From positions 1 through 64,000 of the forward strand of contig NZ_JAIVFS010000004.1 in NCBI RefSeq assembly GCF_020829645.1: a stretch of 64,000 nucleotides of DNA, read 5' to 3'. The translations under genes were made by a program, and so were the position numbers. The notes below the pieces were generated by a model, which made no database searches, was not told the DNA's origin, and saw nothing but the letters and a program-made list of their open reading frames with translations. This document shows positions 18,610 through 27,200 of this stretch, in pieces. Source of the stretch: Nostoc mirabile CHAB5784 (GTDB lineage: Bacteria; Cyanobacteriota; Cyanobacteriia; Cyanobacteriales; Nostocaceae). Position 1 is the first letter of the stretch. The number at the start of each line of letters is the position of its first letter.

Positions 18610-19174
18610 ATTGATAGTTATTAGAAATAAATATTTTGTCTAAGCTTGACCAAATAGTAGCCTATTATCCCAAAAGGGAATCATAGAAAGTAGTCTAATA
18701 TAAATAAACTTTCCTAAAATTAGCGATACGAATCTATTATAAGTATCCTTTTGATTAGAAAATATTTGGAGGAAATAATTTCCTTGATGTTTGATAAACA
18801 AGGGGTACAAATACCCATTGCTTTGTGTATTGACCGTAGGCTTGGATAAAAACAAGAAAATTAGATACCGAGCCAGCCAATTCATTTGTATAAAGAAAAA
18901 TAAAAATTTAGTGAAACCACTAGCGGCCCCAACAAGGCGTTTTTTGCCAAACCCTTAGATAAATCTAAGATGCATATTTCATCTTGGGTTAGAATAAACA
19001 GCCTTTTAAGGGGCTATACTTCCCTAAAGATGATAGGATGTGCAAATTTGAATCAACGCTGGAAGCCCAGCAGATATCTATAATATTAACAAACAAGCTG
19101 ATGTTAAAACCAATATCCTCCTTAATATAAAAGATATTTCAAGATGTCTTGACTTTTTCCCAGAAGTCTATCTG
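18610..19174. other. Intergenic region upstream of ycf20
   Basis: About 565 bp separating the divergent lipoprotein and ycf20 genes. An 81-codon minus-strand frame (18640-18885) has no recognisable features and I do not call it. AT-rich; no large repeat seen. It must hold both promoters. Confidence 0.4.
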
Positions 19175-19507
19175 ATGCAAAACACTCGTCTCAATAACTT
19201 ATTCGATGCCATTGCTACACGCTTGGGGCAATGGTTTTTAAATCCTTGGCGGCGGCTATCGTTGCAGATAATTAGTTTTTTGTTTGGTTTTTTTCTGGCA
19301 AACGTAGCTTCCACTACAGCCGGTCAACGAGCAGAATTAGACATTGTGGTAGCTGGTTTTTTAGTAGTTTTGACGGAAATTACCAGCAGGATATTCTATA
19401 GTCGCAGCTTTTTGTCAAGACGATCGCTCTTGATAGATTCACTAAATCTCCTCAAAGTTGGTTTCATCTACGGCCTGTTTCTCGAAGCCTTTAAGCTGGG
19501 ATCGTAG
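19175..19507 (+). CDS. ycf20: Ycf20-like membrane protein (DUF565)
   Basis: 110 residues with hydrophobic segments around 33-47 and 55-70 and a third near 90-105. The pattern WRRLSLQIISFLFGFFLAN, then RAELDIVVAGFLVVLTE and a C-terminal GLFLEAFKLG, fits Ycf20, a family kept in cyanobacteria and plastids and linked in algae and plants to non-photochemical quenching. Its TAG stop overlaps the GTG start of the next gene by one base, so the two are almost certainly co-transcribed. Confidence 0.88.
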   Translation: MQNTRLNNLFDAIATRLGQWFLNPWRRLSLQIISFLFGFFLANVASTTAGQRAELDIVVAGFLVVLTEITSRIFYSRSFLSRRSLLIDSLNLLKVGFIYGLFLEAFKLGS

Positions 19508-20532
19508 TGTGGGAGATGAGGAAGATGGAGAAGCAGAAAGCAAGAGAAGCGGCGTTAGCAGATGGGTTGAGGGCAAAAGCTTTTGGAATCACGCCGGAAA
19601 ATGTCGATGAGGTGATAGAAAAGCGATCGCATTTACTAAAATCTGTTCTCCCAGCTTTTAGCCAATTATGCCAAACTACTTTTCAAATCGAACCCAAGGA
19701 AATGTTACAAGTATTGTGGGACTTGTGGCTGCCTTTAGGAATCAAGCTAGCATCGCAGCGCCAACAGTTAGAACGTCCTCTGATTCAAGGAATATTGGGA
19801 GGACAAGGCACTGGTAAAACCACAATGTCTAAAGTTCTCAGCTTGATTCTCGATCAGTTGGGATACCGGACTGTAAGTTTATCTTTGGATGACTTATATA
19901 AAACTTACAGCGATCGCTTGGTTTTAACACAGCAAGATCCTCGCTTGATTTGGCGCGGCCCACCAGGAACCCACGATGTAGATTTAGGCTTAAATGTACT
20001 AGATCAGATCCGCCAGTTGCAAAATCCTGTGATGGTTCCCCGCTTTGATAAATCTGCTTTTGGAGGTGCTGGCGATCGCACTACTTCCGAAATGGTGACA
20101 AATGTAGATATTGTACTATTTGAAGGTTGGTTTGTAGGTGTGCGACCAATCAACGCAAATATATTTGATACTGCACCGCCGCCAATTGTCACAGATGAAG
20201 ATCGAGCATTTGCCCGTGATATGAATCATCGCCTCCACGATTATTTACGATTGTGGGAGAGATTAGACAGCTTAATTGTGCTATATCCAACCGATTACCG
20301 ATGTTCTTTAGAGTGGCGTAAACAGGCGGAACAGCAGATGATTGCTGCGGGTAAGTCGGGGATGAGCAATGCAGAGATAGAGCAATTTGTCAATTATTTT
20401 TGGCGATCGCTCCACCCGGAATTATTCATCAAGCCGTTGGTAAAAGATGCAACAGTGGTTGATATGGTGATTGAGATTCATGCCGATCATAGCTTTGGTC
20501 AAGTGTCTTGCGGATTAATTCGTAATTCGTAA
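19507..20532 (+). CDS. glyK: D-glycerate 3-kinase (plant/cyanobacterial type)
   Basis: Phosphorylates D-glycerate to 3-phosphoglycerate, the last step of photorespiratory glycolate recycling; cytoplasmic. 341 residues from the GTG at 19507 (ATG codons at 19516 and 19525 are alternatives). Seen: P-loop ILGGQGTGKTTMSK (about 98-111), SLDDLYKTY, RGPPGTHDVDLG and VPRFDKSAFGGAGDR, a set typical of GLYK, which is related to phosphoribulokinase and uridine kinase. ILFEGW-type sequence (VLFEGWFVGVRP) marks the Walker B region. Translationally coupled to ycf20. Thirteen bases beyond the stop lies a 93-bp MITE. Confidence 0.93.
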   Translation: MWEMRKMEKQKAREAALADGLRAKAFGITPENVDEVIEKRSHLLKSVLPAFSQLCQTTFQIEPKEMLQVLWDLWLPLGIKLASQRQQLERPLIQGILGGQGTGKTTMSKVLSLILDQLGYRTVSLSLDDLYKTYSDRLVLTQQDPRLIWRGPPGTHDVDLGLNVLDQIRQLQNPVMVPRFDKSAFGGAGDRTTSEMVTNVDIVLFEGWFVGVRPINANIFDTAPPPIVTDEDRAFARDMNHRLHDYLRLWERLDSLIVLYPTDYRCSLEWRKQAEQQMIAAGKSGMSNAEIEQFVNYFWRSLHPELFIKPLVKDATVVDMVIEIHADHSFGQVSCGLIRNS

Positions 20533-20544
20533 TTCTTAACTTCT

Positions 20545-20637
20545 TAGGACTTACGCACGAGTTACGGAATAACGAACCGCAGAGGCGCAGAGGACACGGA
20601 GAAATCAGAGTTTGAGAGAGTTTTTGCGTAAGTCCTA
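20545..20637. mobile_element. 93-bp MITE-like element, copy 1
   Basis: Begins TAGGACTTACGCA and ends TGCGTAAGTCCTA, with a perfect inverted repeat, and is flanked by the 5-bp direct repeat CTTCT (20540-20544 and 20638-20642). It is exactly as long as the copies at 25925-26017 and 35046-35138, but its interior differs and contains an AACCGCAGAGGCGCAGAGG module. The following bases up to 20765 are short tandem repeats. Confidence 0.9.
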
Positions 20638-20765
20638 CTTCTAACTCTTAACTCCTAACTCCTAACTTTTAACTCCTAACTCCTAACAAATTCTGGGGGT
20701 TTAAGTCCCCCGCTTCGTCATCGGCAAGTCTCGTGGCTCTTGTCTTTATCCCCGTTGCAAAACTT

Positions 20766-20793
20766 AATTACGAATTACGAATTACGAATTACG
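20766..20793. repeat. Heptamer STRR tract
   Basis: Four perfect copies of AATTACG, ending 15 bp before the stop codon of the minus-strand gene at 20808. Confidence 0.9.
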
Positions 20794-20807
20794 AATTATT
20801 TTAGCGG

Positions 20808-22058
20808 CTATGGTTTTGACGCAGATTTAGAAGCGTTACTAAAGAACCAAGACAAAAGATTTGCAACCGTAGCAGCCCCAAAAGAGAACAGCGCAATAAT
20901 TGCATCACGAGGTAAAACGCCATCTAACCAGCTACCCTGTATTTGAGAAACTGGAAAATCTTGATCTAAACCAATTTGAATCTCTTTAGTTTTCCCAGAA
21001 AAGCGGGCTTCTATCCCCTTTTTTGGCACAATTTGTAGATGGCGTATCAGTTCAATATTTAGAGGAGTATCAGGATTTTCTCCCATCAGAAACTGATTTA
21101 GTTTAATGTCCTGTTCCTGACCTACCATGCGGATTTTACCTTCCACAATAGTAGAAATTTTTAAATCGTCTCTGGCATCTTTACCATTTCTGTCTAAATC
21201 TAGAAATTTCACATCTTTGGTTTGTATCTTTTCTCTAAACCATTGTTCTGATTCATATTTTGGAGGTTTGACTAGGGTAATATAAATATTGGTACTTGGC
21301 GCGATTTCTAAATTAAATTTTTTATTATTTGGATTGACAATAAATTCTAGCGGTGTTTGCTTATCGGGTTGATTTGGTAATTTTAAATCTAGAAATTCAT
21401 AACCTTCTACTATAACTTTGATTGGTTGTTCACCTAAATAGAGTTCTAATGTATTTTGGTTACTTTTTAAGTCTGATTTAGAGTTAGATTGCAGAGAAAA
21501 AGCAAGCTGATTGCGATAAAAGTCATAACTTAATCCAGCTACTTTTGTATTTGGTTGCAGCCGGAGTTCATCTAGGTTTATGTCACTTGTTGTTTGGAGA
21601 TTAGCTGGGGCAATAATCCATCTACTATCGCTGTCTTTAAGCTGAATTTTTAAGGAGTCTAACTGATTAAGTTCTGACCAAGTTTCACTTTCAAAATTGC
21701 CTGTAAAAGTTAGGGTTTGTCTGCCTTCATTTTCTAGTTCTTTAATACCACGAATATTTTGAAGAAAGAGTTTAGGTTGTTGTCCATTATAGATAAAGCT
21801 CATTTCTTTAAAAGTGAGATTACCTTCAAATGTATGAGTGCCCGGTACAATAGCGGCAAAGGTGACGAGAGTCAAAACTAAAAGTAGCAGCAACACCAAC
21901 AATGAATTTCGATGATTTGAAATAGTTCGTAGTAAGCGCTTTAGCGCTGAAGCACTGACTACAAACAAAGCAACTAGATATGTTTTCAGAAAATTCAACC
22001 ATTGGCGAATATTGATGAAGTTGGGAAACTTTTGTTTGGCTTTTTGCCGAGATGCCAT
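20808..22058 (-). CDS. Membrane protein of unknown function, third gene of a secretory cluster
   Basis: 416 residues with a strong TM helix at about 50-72 (LLVLLLLLVLTLVTFAAIVP), a long non-membrane region, probably extracytoplasmic and beta-rich (about 75-375), and a C-terminal TM helix (about 388-405). No family recognised. It starts 3 bp after the stop of the gene at 22062, so the two are translationally linked, and with the TPR-protease gene form a three-gene minus-strand unit. Codons for SASALKRLLRT (around 21925-21960) coincide with a dispersed palindromic repeat (GTTCGTAGTAAGCGCTTTAG) also present near 53768, suggesting a repeat insertion between the N-terminal segment and TM1. Confidence 0.75.
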   Translation of the reverse strand: MASRQKAKQKFPNFINIRQWLNFLKTYLVALFVVSASALKRLLRTISNHRNSLLVLLLLLVLTLVTFAAIVPGTHTFEGNLTFKEMSFIYNGQQPKLFLQNIRGIKELENEGRQTLTFTGNFESETWSELNQLDSLKIQLKDSDSRWIIAPANLQTTSDINLDELRLQPNTKVAGLSYDFYRNQLAFSLQSNSKSDLKSNQNTLELYLGEQPIKVIVEGYEFLDLKLPNQPDKQTPLEFIVNPNNKKFNLEIAPSTNIYITLVKPPKYESEQWFREKIQTKDVKFLDLDRNGKDARDDLKISTIVEGKIRMVGQEQDIKLNQFLMGENPDTPLNIELIRHLQIVPKKGIEARFSGKTKEIQIGLDQDFPVSQIQGSWLDGVLPRDAIIALFSFGAATVANLLSWFFSNASKSASKP

Positions 22059-22061
22059 GAT

Positions 22062-22790
22062 TTATTTCAACCAATTTGGGTTATGTTCAAATACAATTCG
22101 TCTTTCGATGCGATCGCTAGCTTCACCTATTCGGTTAATAAAAGCAACGTAGTGCATTTCATAGCGCCCAGATGGGGCATTGCGACCATCCCAGGTAAAA
22201 ATAATTTCACCCTTTTTCGGGTTGGGGCGGGAAGTGCTATAGATTGCTGGTTGACCTTTGGAGAGGATTTCAAAGGTGGTAAATCTCACTCGGTCTTGGG
22301 AATAAAAGACAAATTCATACTTACCCGAAGTTTGCCCCAGAATGACTGGAACATAGACAGGTTGGGAACCAAGGTTATAGGATGCCATAGCGCGAAGGCT
22401 GTTAGCTGGTATTTTTGCTTGCCTGAGAACGTAAGTATCCCAGCTAAAGCTGAAGCGCGAACCATTATTAGACATTAACAAGTCATCCATTTGATAGTGA
22501 TAATTATCACCCAAGGATTTCACTATTACTTGAGGATTTTTACCTCCATTGATGCGGGGAATTTGCACTGTCAGGGTTTTGCCGAAATTAGCAAGGTTGC
22601 GGGTAGCAATGGAAATTAAGCTCAAGCTATTGCCGCTTAATTGTTCTTCTTTGACACCTTCGCAACGGTTGGGTGGTTTGCGGCGGATATAATCGGTAGA
22701 TTTTGGGTTCCCTTCTGGGCAAGAAGCAGCAGCAGGAAGATGGCTGACGCTGAAGATTAATAGGCTGGCAAGAATAATTTTATAATTCAT
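22062..22790 (-). CDS. Secreted protein of unknown function
   Basis: 242 residues with a clear signal peptide (KIILASLLIFSVSHLPAAA, cleavage near residue 22). The mature part begins with a Cys-containing segment (SCPEGNP.. NRCEG) that could form a disulphide. The C-terminal half (KKGEIIFTWDGRNAPSGRYEMHYVAF) resembles the FlgD/Ig-like extracellular fold. Middle gene of the cluster: 64 bp downstream of the TPR-protease gene and 3 bp before the membrane-protein gene. A partner of the protease in the periplasm is a reasonable inference, not shown by sequence. Confidence 0.75.
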   Translation of the reverse strand: MNYKIILASLLIFSVSHLPAAASCPEGNPKSTDYIRRKPPNRCEGVKEEQLSGNSLSLISIATRNLANFGKTLTVQIPRINGGKNPQVIVKSLGDNYHYQMDDLLMSNNGSRFSFSWDTYVLRQAKIPANSLRAMASYNLGSQPVYVPVILGQTSGKYEFVFYSQDRVRFTTFEILSKGQPAIYSTSRPNPKKGEIIFTWDGRNAPSGRYEMHYVAFINRIGEASDRIERRIVFEHNPNWLK

Positions 22791-22854
22791 AGTTTATTCA
22801 AAGTAAAGAAACAGAAAAGTGATTCATCACTTGTAGAGACGCGATTAATCGCGT

Positions 22855-25221
22855 CTATTTCATTTTCCAGGTAGACAGTTGTTTTTGAATCTCAGACATG
22901 GAATAAGCCAAATCTCGGCCTTCACCTGTTTTTCGGGCGAAGACGATACCTAAAAGTTGATTTTGCGAATCAATTACAGGACTGCCAGAATAACCGGGTT
23001 TGAGTCCAGCTTGAGATATTTCTAATCGCTGGTTTTGATAGCTATTGATTTGTCCTGATTGCATAGACCAAGATTTATCTTCACCTCTTTGAGCAGAATG
23101 ACCAATAACCCGAATGGGCATTTTCGGGGTAATGGCAGTTGATGAGATGGGTAAAGGTTGGATATCTTCTGGCAGATTACCGATAACTTCCAAAACTGCT
23201 AAATCGAGTTGTTCGTTAACAGAAGTCATTTGGAACAGCTTGGCATTTCGCCGCATTCGCACTCGGTTTGGCGGTGGTGAACTGAAAAATTCGACTTGAA
23301 TATTTTTACCCTGTTCATAGCCATCAAAAATGATATGACGATTAGTGAGAATCAATGTCCGGTTGTCTTCTCGCTTAATTATTACGCCAGTTCCACTCTC
23401 AATTCCTTGGCGTTCAATACTCAGAGGAAAATTCGCAGTAATGCGTACCACAGAACGCTTAACTGGTAGAGTGGGATCATCTTTAGGCAACCATTGGCGA
23501 TCGTCTTCTACACTACCTAGTTTATTCTCTTGCTCCGTCCGTAAGCGTCTTGCTTCTATATTGTTGTTACTGGCATAGATATAATTAGGGTCAATCTTTT
23601 CTGCTTTGTCAAAATGTTCAATGGCTTTTTTTAGTTTCTCTTGCTCTTGGAATGCTAAACCTAAGCCATTGTGAGCAGCAGTATGAGCCGTGGTTGGGGT
23701 TCCAGAATTGTCTTCTGGCAATGTTAGGGCTTTTTCGTAGGCGGCAACTGCTGCATCTAATTTCTTCTGCTCCCTCAGGGCAACGCCGAGATTGTAGTAA
23801 GCAGTAGCTAAGTTGGGGTTGAGTTGAATTGCTTTTTCGTAGGCGGCAACTGCTGCATCTAATTTCTTCTGGTCGTACAGGGCAATGCCGAGATTGTTGT
23901 AAGCAGTAGCTAAGTTGGGGTTGAGTTGAATTGCTTTTTCGTAGGCGGCAACTGCTGCATCTAATTTCTTCTGGTCGTACAGGGCATTGCCGAGATTGTA
24001 GTAAGCATCAGCATATTTGGGGTTGAGTTGAATTGCTTTTTCGTAGGCGGCAACTGCTGCATCTAATTTCTTCTGCTCCCTCAGGGCAATGCCGAGATTG
24101 TAGTAAGCATCAGCATATTTGGGGTTGAGTTGAATTGCTTTTTCGTAGGCGGCAACTGCTGCATCTAATTTCTTCTGCTCCCTCAGGACAAGGCCGAGAT
24201 TGTTGTAAGCAGTAGCAAAGTTGGGGTTGAGTTGAATCGCTTTTTCGTAAGCGGCAACTGCTGCATCTAATTTCTTCTGGTCGTACAGGGCATTGCCGAG
24301 ATTGTTGTAAGCATTAGCTAAGTTGGGGTTGAGTTGAATTGCTTTTTCGTAAGCGGCAACTGCTGCATCTAATTTCTTCTGGTCGTACAGGGCATTGCCG
24401 AGATTGTTGTAAGCATCAGCATCGTTGGGGTTGAGTTGAATTGCTTTTTCGTAGGCGGCAACTGCTGCATCTAATTTCTTCTGCTCCCTCAGGGCAATGC
24501 CGAGATTGTAGTAAGCATTAGCTAAGTTGGGGTTGAGTTGAATTGCTTTTTCGTAGGCGGCAACTGCTGCATCTAATTTCTTCTGCTCCCTCAGGGCAAT
24601 GCCGAGATTGTAGTAAGCATCAGCATATTTGGGGTTGAGTTGAATTGCTTTTTCGTAGGCGGCAACTGCTGCATCTAATTTCTTCTGGTCGTACAGGGCA
24701 ATGCCTAGACCGTTGTAAGCATAAGCTAAGTTGGGGTTGAGTTGAATTGCTTTTTCGTAGGCGGCAACTGCTGCATCTAATTTCTTCTGGTCGTACAGGG
24801 CATTGCCTAGACCGTTGTAAGCAGTCGCCAAGTTAGGGTTAAGTTGCAAAGCTTTCTGGTGAGATGCTAATGCCTCCTCTTGTTTCCCTTGAGCATTTAG
24901 CACGTTCCCTATACCCACGTAAGCTTCAGCATCATTTTTGTTGATTTCCAAAGCTTTCTGGTGCACTGCTAATGCCTCCTCTATTTTCCCCTGTCGCCGC
25001 AAAGCATTCCCCAAATTGTTATAAGCTTTGCCATTATTGGGTTCAAGTTGCAAAACTTTACGCCAAATTGTCTCCGCTTGGGAGTTGTTACCCACTGTTT
25101 CGGCAGCGTTACCTTGTTGAAATAGCTGTTCGATATTGTTTTGAGCAACTACAAACTGGGGTGTCGTAGCCAGAGATAGAGTTAAAAATAAAATAGTAAA
25201 TATACGGTTGTGCATAATCAT
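22855..25221 (-). CDS. Exported TPR-repeat protein with C-terminal trypsin-like protease domain
   Basis: 788 residues. A signal peptide (residues 1-26, LFLTLSLATTPQFVVAQ) precedes about 16 TPR units. Eleven consecutive 34-residue units (about 133-500) are nearly identical, each with QKKLDAAVAAYEKAIQLNP. The C-terminal 220 residues are a serine protease of the trypsin/HtrA fold with a full triad: His in LTNRHIIFDGY, Asp in EQLDLAVLEV and Ser in GLKPGYSGSPVID. Likely a periplasmic protease whose TPR superhelix binds partners. The low repeat divergence at DNA level implies recent unit gain and loss. First gene of a three-gene unit; its promoter region runs into the 21-bp repeat array at 25293. 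Confidence 0.92.
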   Translation of the reverse strand: MIMHNRIFTILFLTLSLATTPQFVVAQNNIEQLFQQGNAAETVGNNSQAETIWRKVLQLEPNNGKAYNNLGNALRRQGKIEEALAVHQKALEINKNDAEAYVGIGNVLNAQGKQEEALASHQKALQLNPNLATAYNGLGNALYDQKKLDAAVAAYEKAIQLNPNLAYAYNGLGIALYDQKKLDAAVAAYEKAIQLNPKYADAYYNLGIALREQKKLDAAVAAYEKAIQLNPNLANAYYNLGIALREQKKLDAAVAAYEKAIQLNPNDADAYNNLGNALYDQKKLDAAVAAYEKAIQLNPNLANAYNNLGNALYDQKKLDAAVAAYEKAIQLNPNFATAYNNLGLVLREQKKLDAAVAAYEKAIQLNPKYADAYYNLGIALREQKKLDAAVAAYEKAIQLNPKYADAYYNLGNALYDQKKLDAAVAAYEKAIQLNPNLATAYNNLGIALYDQKKLDAAVAAYEKAIQLNPNLATAYYNLGVALREQKKLDAAVAAYEKALTLPEDNSGTPTTAHTAAHNGLGLAFQEQEKLKKAIEHFDKAEKIDPNYIYASNNNIEARRLRTEQENKLGSVEDDRQWLPKDDPTLPVKRSVVRITANFPLSIERQGIESGTGVIIKREDNRTLILTNRHIIFDGYEQGKNIQVEFFSSPPPNRVRMRRNAKLFQMTSVNEQLDLAVLEVIGNLPEDIQPLPISSTAITPKMPIRVIGHSAQRGEDKSWSMQSGQINSYQNQRLEISQAGLKPGYSGSPVIDSQNQLLGIVFARKTGEGRDLAYSMSEIQKQLSTWKMK
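23735..24822 (-). repeat. 102-bp tandem repeats coding TPR units (about 11 copies)
   Basis: Eleven 102-bp units inside the TPR-protease gene. They differ mainly at two places: the residues after the helix A start (ALYDQ versus ALREQ) and the linker (NLANAYNN, KYADAYYN, NDADAYNN and others). Near-identity at synonymous positions suggests gene conversion or slippage. Copy number is likely to vary between strains and to confuse short-read assembly. Confidence 0.9.
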
Positions 25222-25292
25222 GCTAATACGTTCTCAGATTCTATCAGGACTCACGAAAAACTCGCCAAAAACCTGATGAATCTTTGAGACAT

Positions 25293-25601
25293 ACTCGTGA
25301 ACGAGTCTTTGATACTCGTTAATGAGTCTTTGAACTCCATTAATGAGGCTTTGATACTCGTTAATGAGTCTTTGAACTCCATTAATGAGGCTTTGATACT
25401 CGTTAATGAGTCTTTGAACTCCATTAATGAGGCTTTGATACTCGTGAATGAGTCTTTGAACTCCGTTAATGAGGCTTTGATACTCGTGAATGAGTCTTTG
25501 AACTCCGTTAATGAGGCTTTGATACTCGTGAATGAGTCTTTGAACTCCGTTAACGAGTCTTTGATACTCGTGGACGAGTCTTTGATACTCGTGAACGCGG
25601 T
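25293..25601. repeat. 21-bp minisatellite array, about 15 copies
   Basis: Alternating 21-bp variants TTTGATACTCGTTAATGAGTC and TTTGAACTCCATTAATGAGGC give a 42-bp higher-order unit. Each unit holds a near-palindrome CTCNTTAANGAG that could fold as a small hairpin. One plus-strand frame is open for 104 codons (repeating VNESLIL/VNESLNS), but this follows from a 21-bp period without stops and I do not call a gene. It lies upstream of the TPR-protease start codon at 25221. Confidence 0.9.
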
Positions 25602-25740
25602 TTGCAGTTGAGTTTAATATAGACCTAACCCCCAGTCCTTTCGCTTGTAGGGCTTGTTATTACCCAGATTTTTTGTAACAGTCAAAGTATTGCGCTGACC
25701 CATATCCCGCCCAGAACTTAAGTTCTGCGGCTCAGAGCTA

Positions 25741-25868
25741 CTGTCCACTCAAGTGGACTAAATATTTTTGTTGAGTCCTCTTGAGAGGACTTAAGCTATT
25801 AGCCACTGTCCACTCAAGTGGACTAAAATTTTTGTTGAGTCCTCTTGAGAGGACTTAAGCTATTAGCC
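25741..25868. repeat. Tandemly duplicated double-palindrome element
   Basis: Two copies of a unit of about 64 bp, each with the palindromes GTCCACTCAAGTGGAC (25743-25758; 25808-25823) and AGTCCTCTTGAGAGGACT (25774-25791; 25838-25855), separated by an AT-rich spacer with TTTTTGTTG. A related single copy occurs at 2127-2180. The rest of 25602-26264 contains the 93-bp MITE and no gene. Confidence 0.88.
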
Positions 25869-25924
25869 TTGGAATTCTATTCCAAGGCGGGATAAGCTGA
25901 TGTGCAGCTAAATTGCTATAAGAC

Positions 25925-26017
25925 TAGGACTTACGTAAAACTACACGCTGTAGGGGCAATTCATGAATTGCCCCTACCTAACAATAAGGGTTTCGGCTAT
26001 TGTTTGCGTAAGTCCTG
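25925..26017. mobile_element. 93-bp MITE-like element, copy 2
   Basis: Inverted-repeat ends AGGACTTACG and CGTAAGTCCT with the perfect 5-bp direct repeat AAGAC on both sides (25920-25924, 26018-26022). The interior holds a perfect 22-bp palindrome (25953-25974, GGGGCAATTC arms). About 88% identical to copy 3 at 35046-35138. Confidence 0.92.
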
Positions 26018-26264
26018 AAGACGAAAACGTAAAATTATTGTAGTGCGGGCATCTTACCCGCATCCCATATACAAATTAAATACGTAACAGTTTAGCAACG
26101 AAGTCAGAGATTAAAAAGATGTTGGTAATGACAAACCCTACTAGCGTTGAGGAGTAAGGCTGAAAGCCTCTCTCTTTGTAGGAGACAGGAATGGAAGTGA
26201 GGTCAAAGTCTATTACATACAAAAGCGATCGCTTGAATAATTCTTACCATGTGATATATTTTTT

Positions 26265-26900
26265 TTAAAGCTGACAAATTGTTTTTAAAACTTGTAACAA
26301 CTGAGTTGAACGCTCTCTTTCCATTAAATTTAATTCTGGTAACAGATAATAAATAGGGGGATTTCCTTGTTCGATATAGACAAACTGATAACTTCTACCA
26401 TTAGTTGTTAATCCCCAAACTGATTTTTGATTATCTAAATTTTTATAAGAGTATGTGAGTAGCTGAGATAAACCTGTTGATATATCAATCTGACTATTTT
26501 TAGATTCAATTAACAGTACCCAAAAATATGTTTGAGGTTTTGTGTGTTTAGCTTTACTAACAGCTAAAATATCAAATCTACCTTTAATTTTGATATCTTC
26601 ATCTTCAACTTCAATATCAGCAATATTCTCCTCCAAAACAATCTCAATAGGATAGCGATAAAAACCAGCTAATCTTAGTAAAGGAGCAACTGTAAGAAAC
26701 TTTACCTGACCTTCAGTAACTTTGCCTGCTGTAAGGTAACGTCGAAAGTCATTTCTAATTTGCAGAAGTTCCTGCTGTTCTACTTCCGTGAGAGGTTCCA
26801 GAGATAAGTAGTTAGAAAATGAATCACTGTATTGTTCTTGAAAGCCAAACAGACGCTGAACTTCTTCTAAGGATAAATTACGAGCGTTGAGAATTGTCAT
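26265..26900 (-). CDS. PD-(D/E)XK-type nuclease domain protein
   Basis: 211 residues. The core GRFDILAVSKAKH, then YFWVLLIESKNSQID, supplies the Asp and the E-x-K triad of the PD-(D/E)XK nuclease fold, in the arrangement found in the N-terminal domain of type I restriction HsdR subunits and many stand-alone cyanobacterial proteins. DISTGLSQLLTYSYKN after it resembles the QxxxY motif. No helicase part, methylase or specificity subunit adjoins it, so a complete restriction system is absent; the cellular substrate is unknown. Starts at ATG 26900. Confidence 0.8.
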   Translation of the reverse strand: MTILNARNLSLEEVQRLFGFQEQYSDSFSNYLSLEPLTEVEQQELLQIRNDFRRYLTAGKVTEGQVKFLTVAPLLRLAGFYRYPIEIVLEENIADIEVEDEDIKIKGRFDILAVSKAKHTKPQTYFWVLLIESKNSQIDISTGLSQLLTYSYKNLDNQKSVWGLTTNGRSYQFVYIEQGNPPIYYLLPELNLMERERSTQLLQVLKTICQL

Positions 26901-27200
26901 ATATTTTTGCTTGATTAAGTAAGGTGCAACCCAATCGAAGTTATCTATATAAAACCTATGTTAACCCCTGATTGACTGAACAACTTTGTTAAACTGCAAC
27001 AAAAAAGATTTGTCAGTTAATCAAATATTAATCCTCAAGAAACTCCTCTTTAACTTCGTGACTCTGTGTTCTCTGTGCCTCTGTGGTTAAATAAAAAACT
27101 TTTGAACCGCAGAGACGCAGAGAAGCCAGTGCGCCCTTGCGGTTCCCCGACTTGAAGCAACTGGCGCGGCGCAGAGAGAAAAAGAGATGTTAAAAGTATA
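26901..27200. other. Intergenic repeat region
   Basis: 300 bp between the nuclease gene and hisS. From about 27040 it contains the dispersed CTCTGTGCCTCTGTGGTT module followed by its inverted partner GAACCGCAGAGACGCAGAG, making a long imperfect hairpin downstream of the hisS stop. No gene. Confidence 0.6.

Noticed and set aside
18640..18885. 81-codon minus-strand frame upstream of the lipoprotein gene
   Set aside because: AT-rich, no ribosome-binding site and no recognisable motif; likely chance.
25293..25601. Possible CRISPR array
   Set aside because: Units are contiguous 21-bp repeats without unique spacers and there are no cas genes.
25297..25611. A 104-codon open frame made of VNESLIL repeats
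   Set aside because: It is fully explained by a 21-bp tandem repeat with no stop in one frame; no ribosome-binding site and no non-repetitive part. Reported as a repeat, with translation left as a question.
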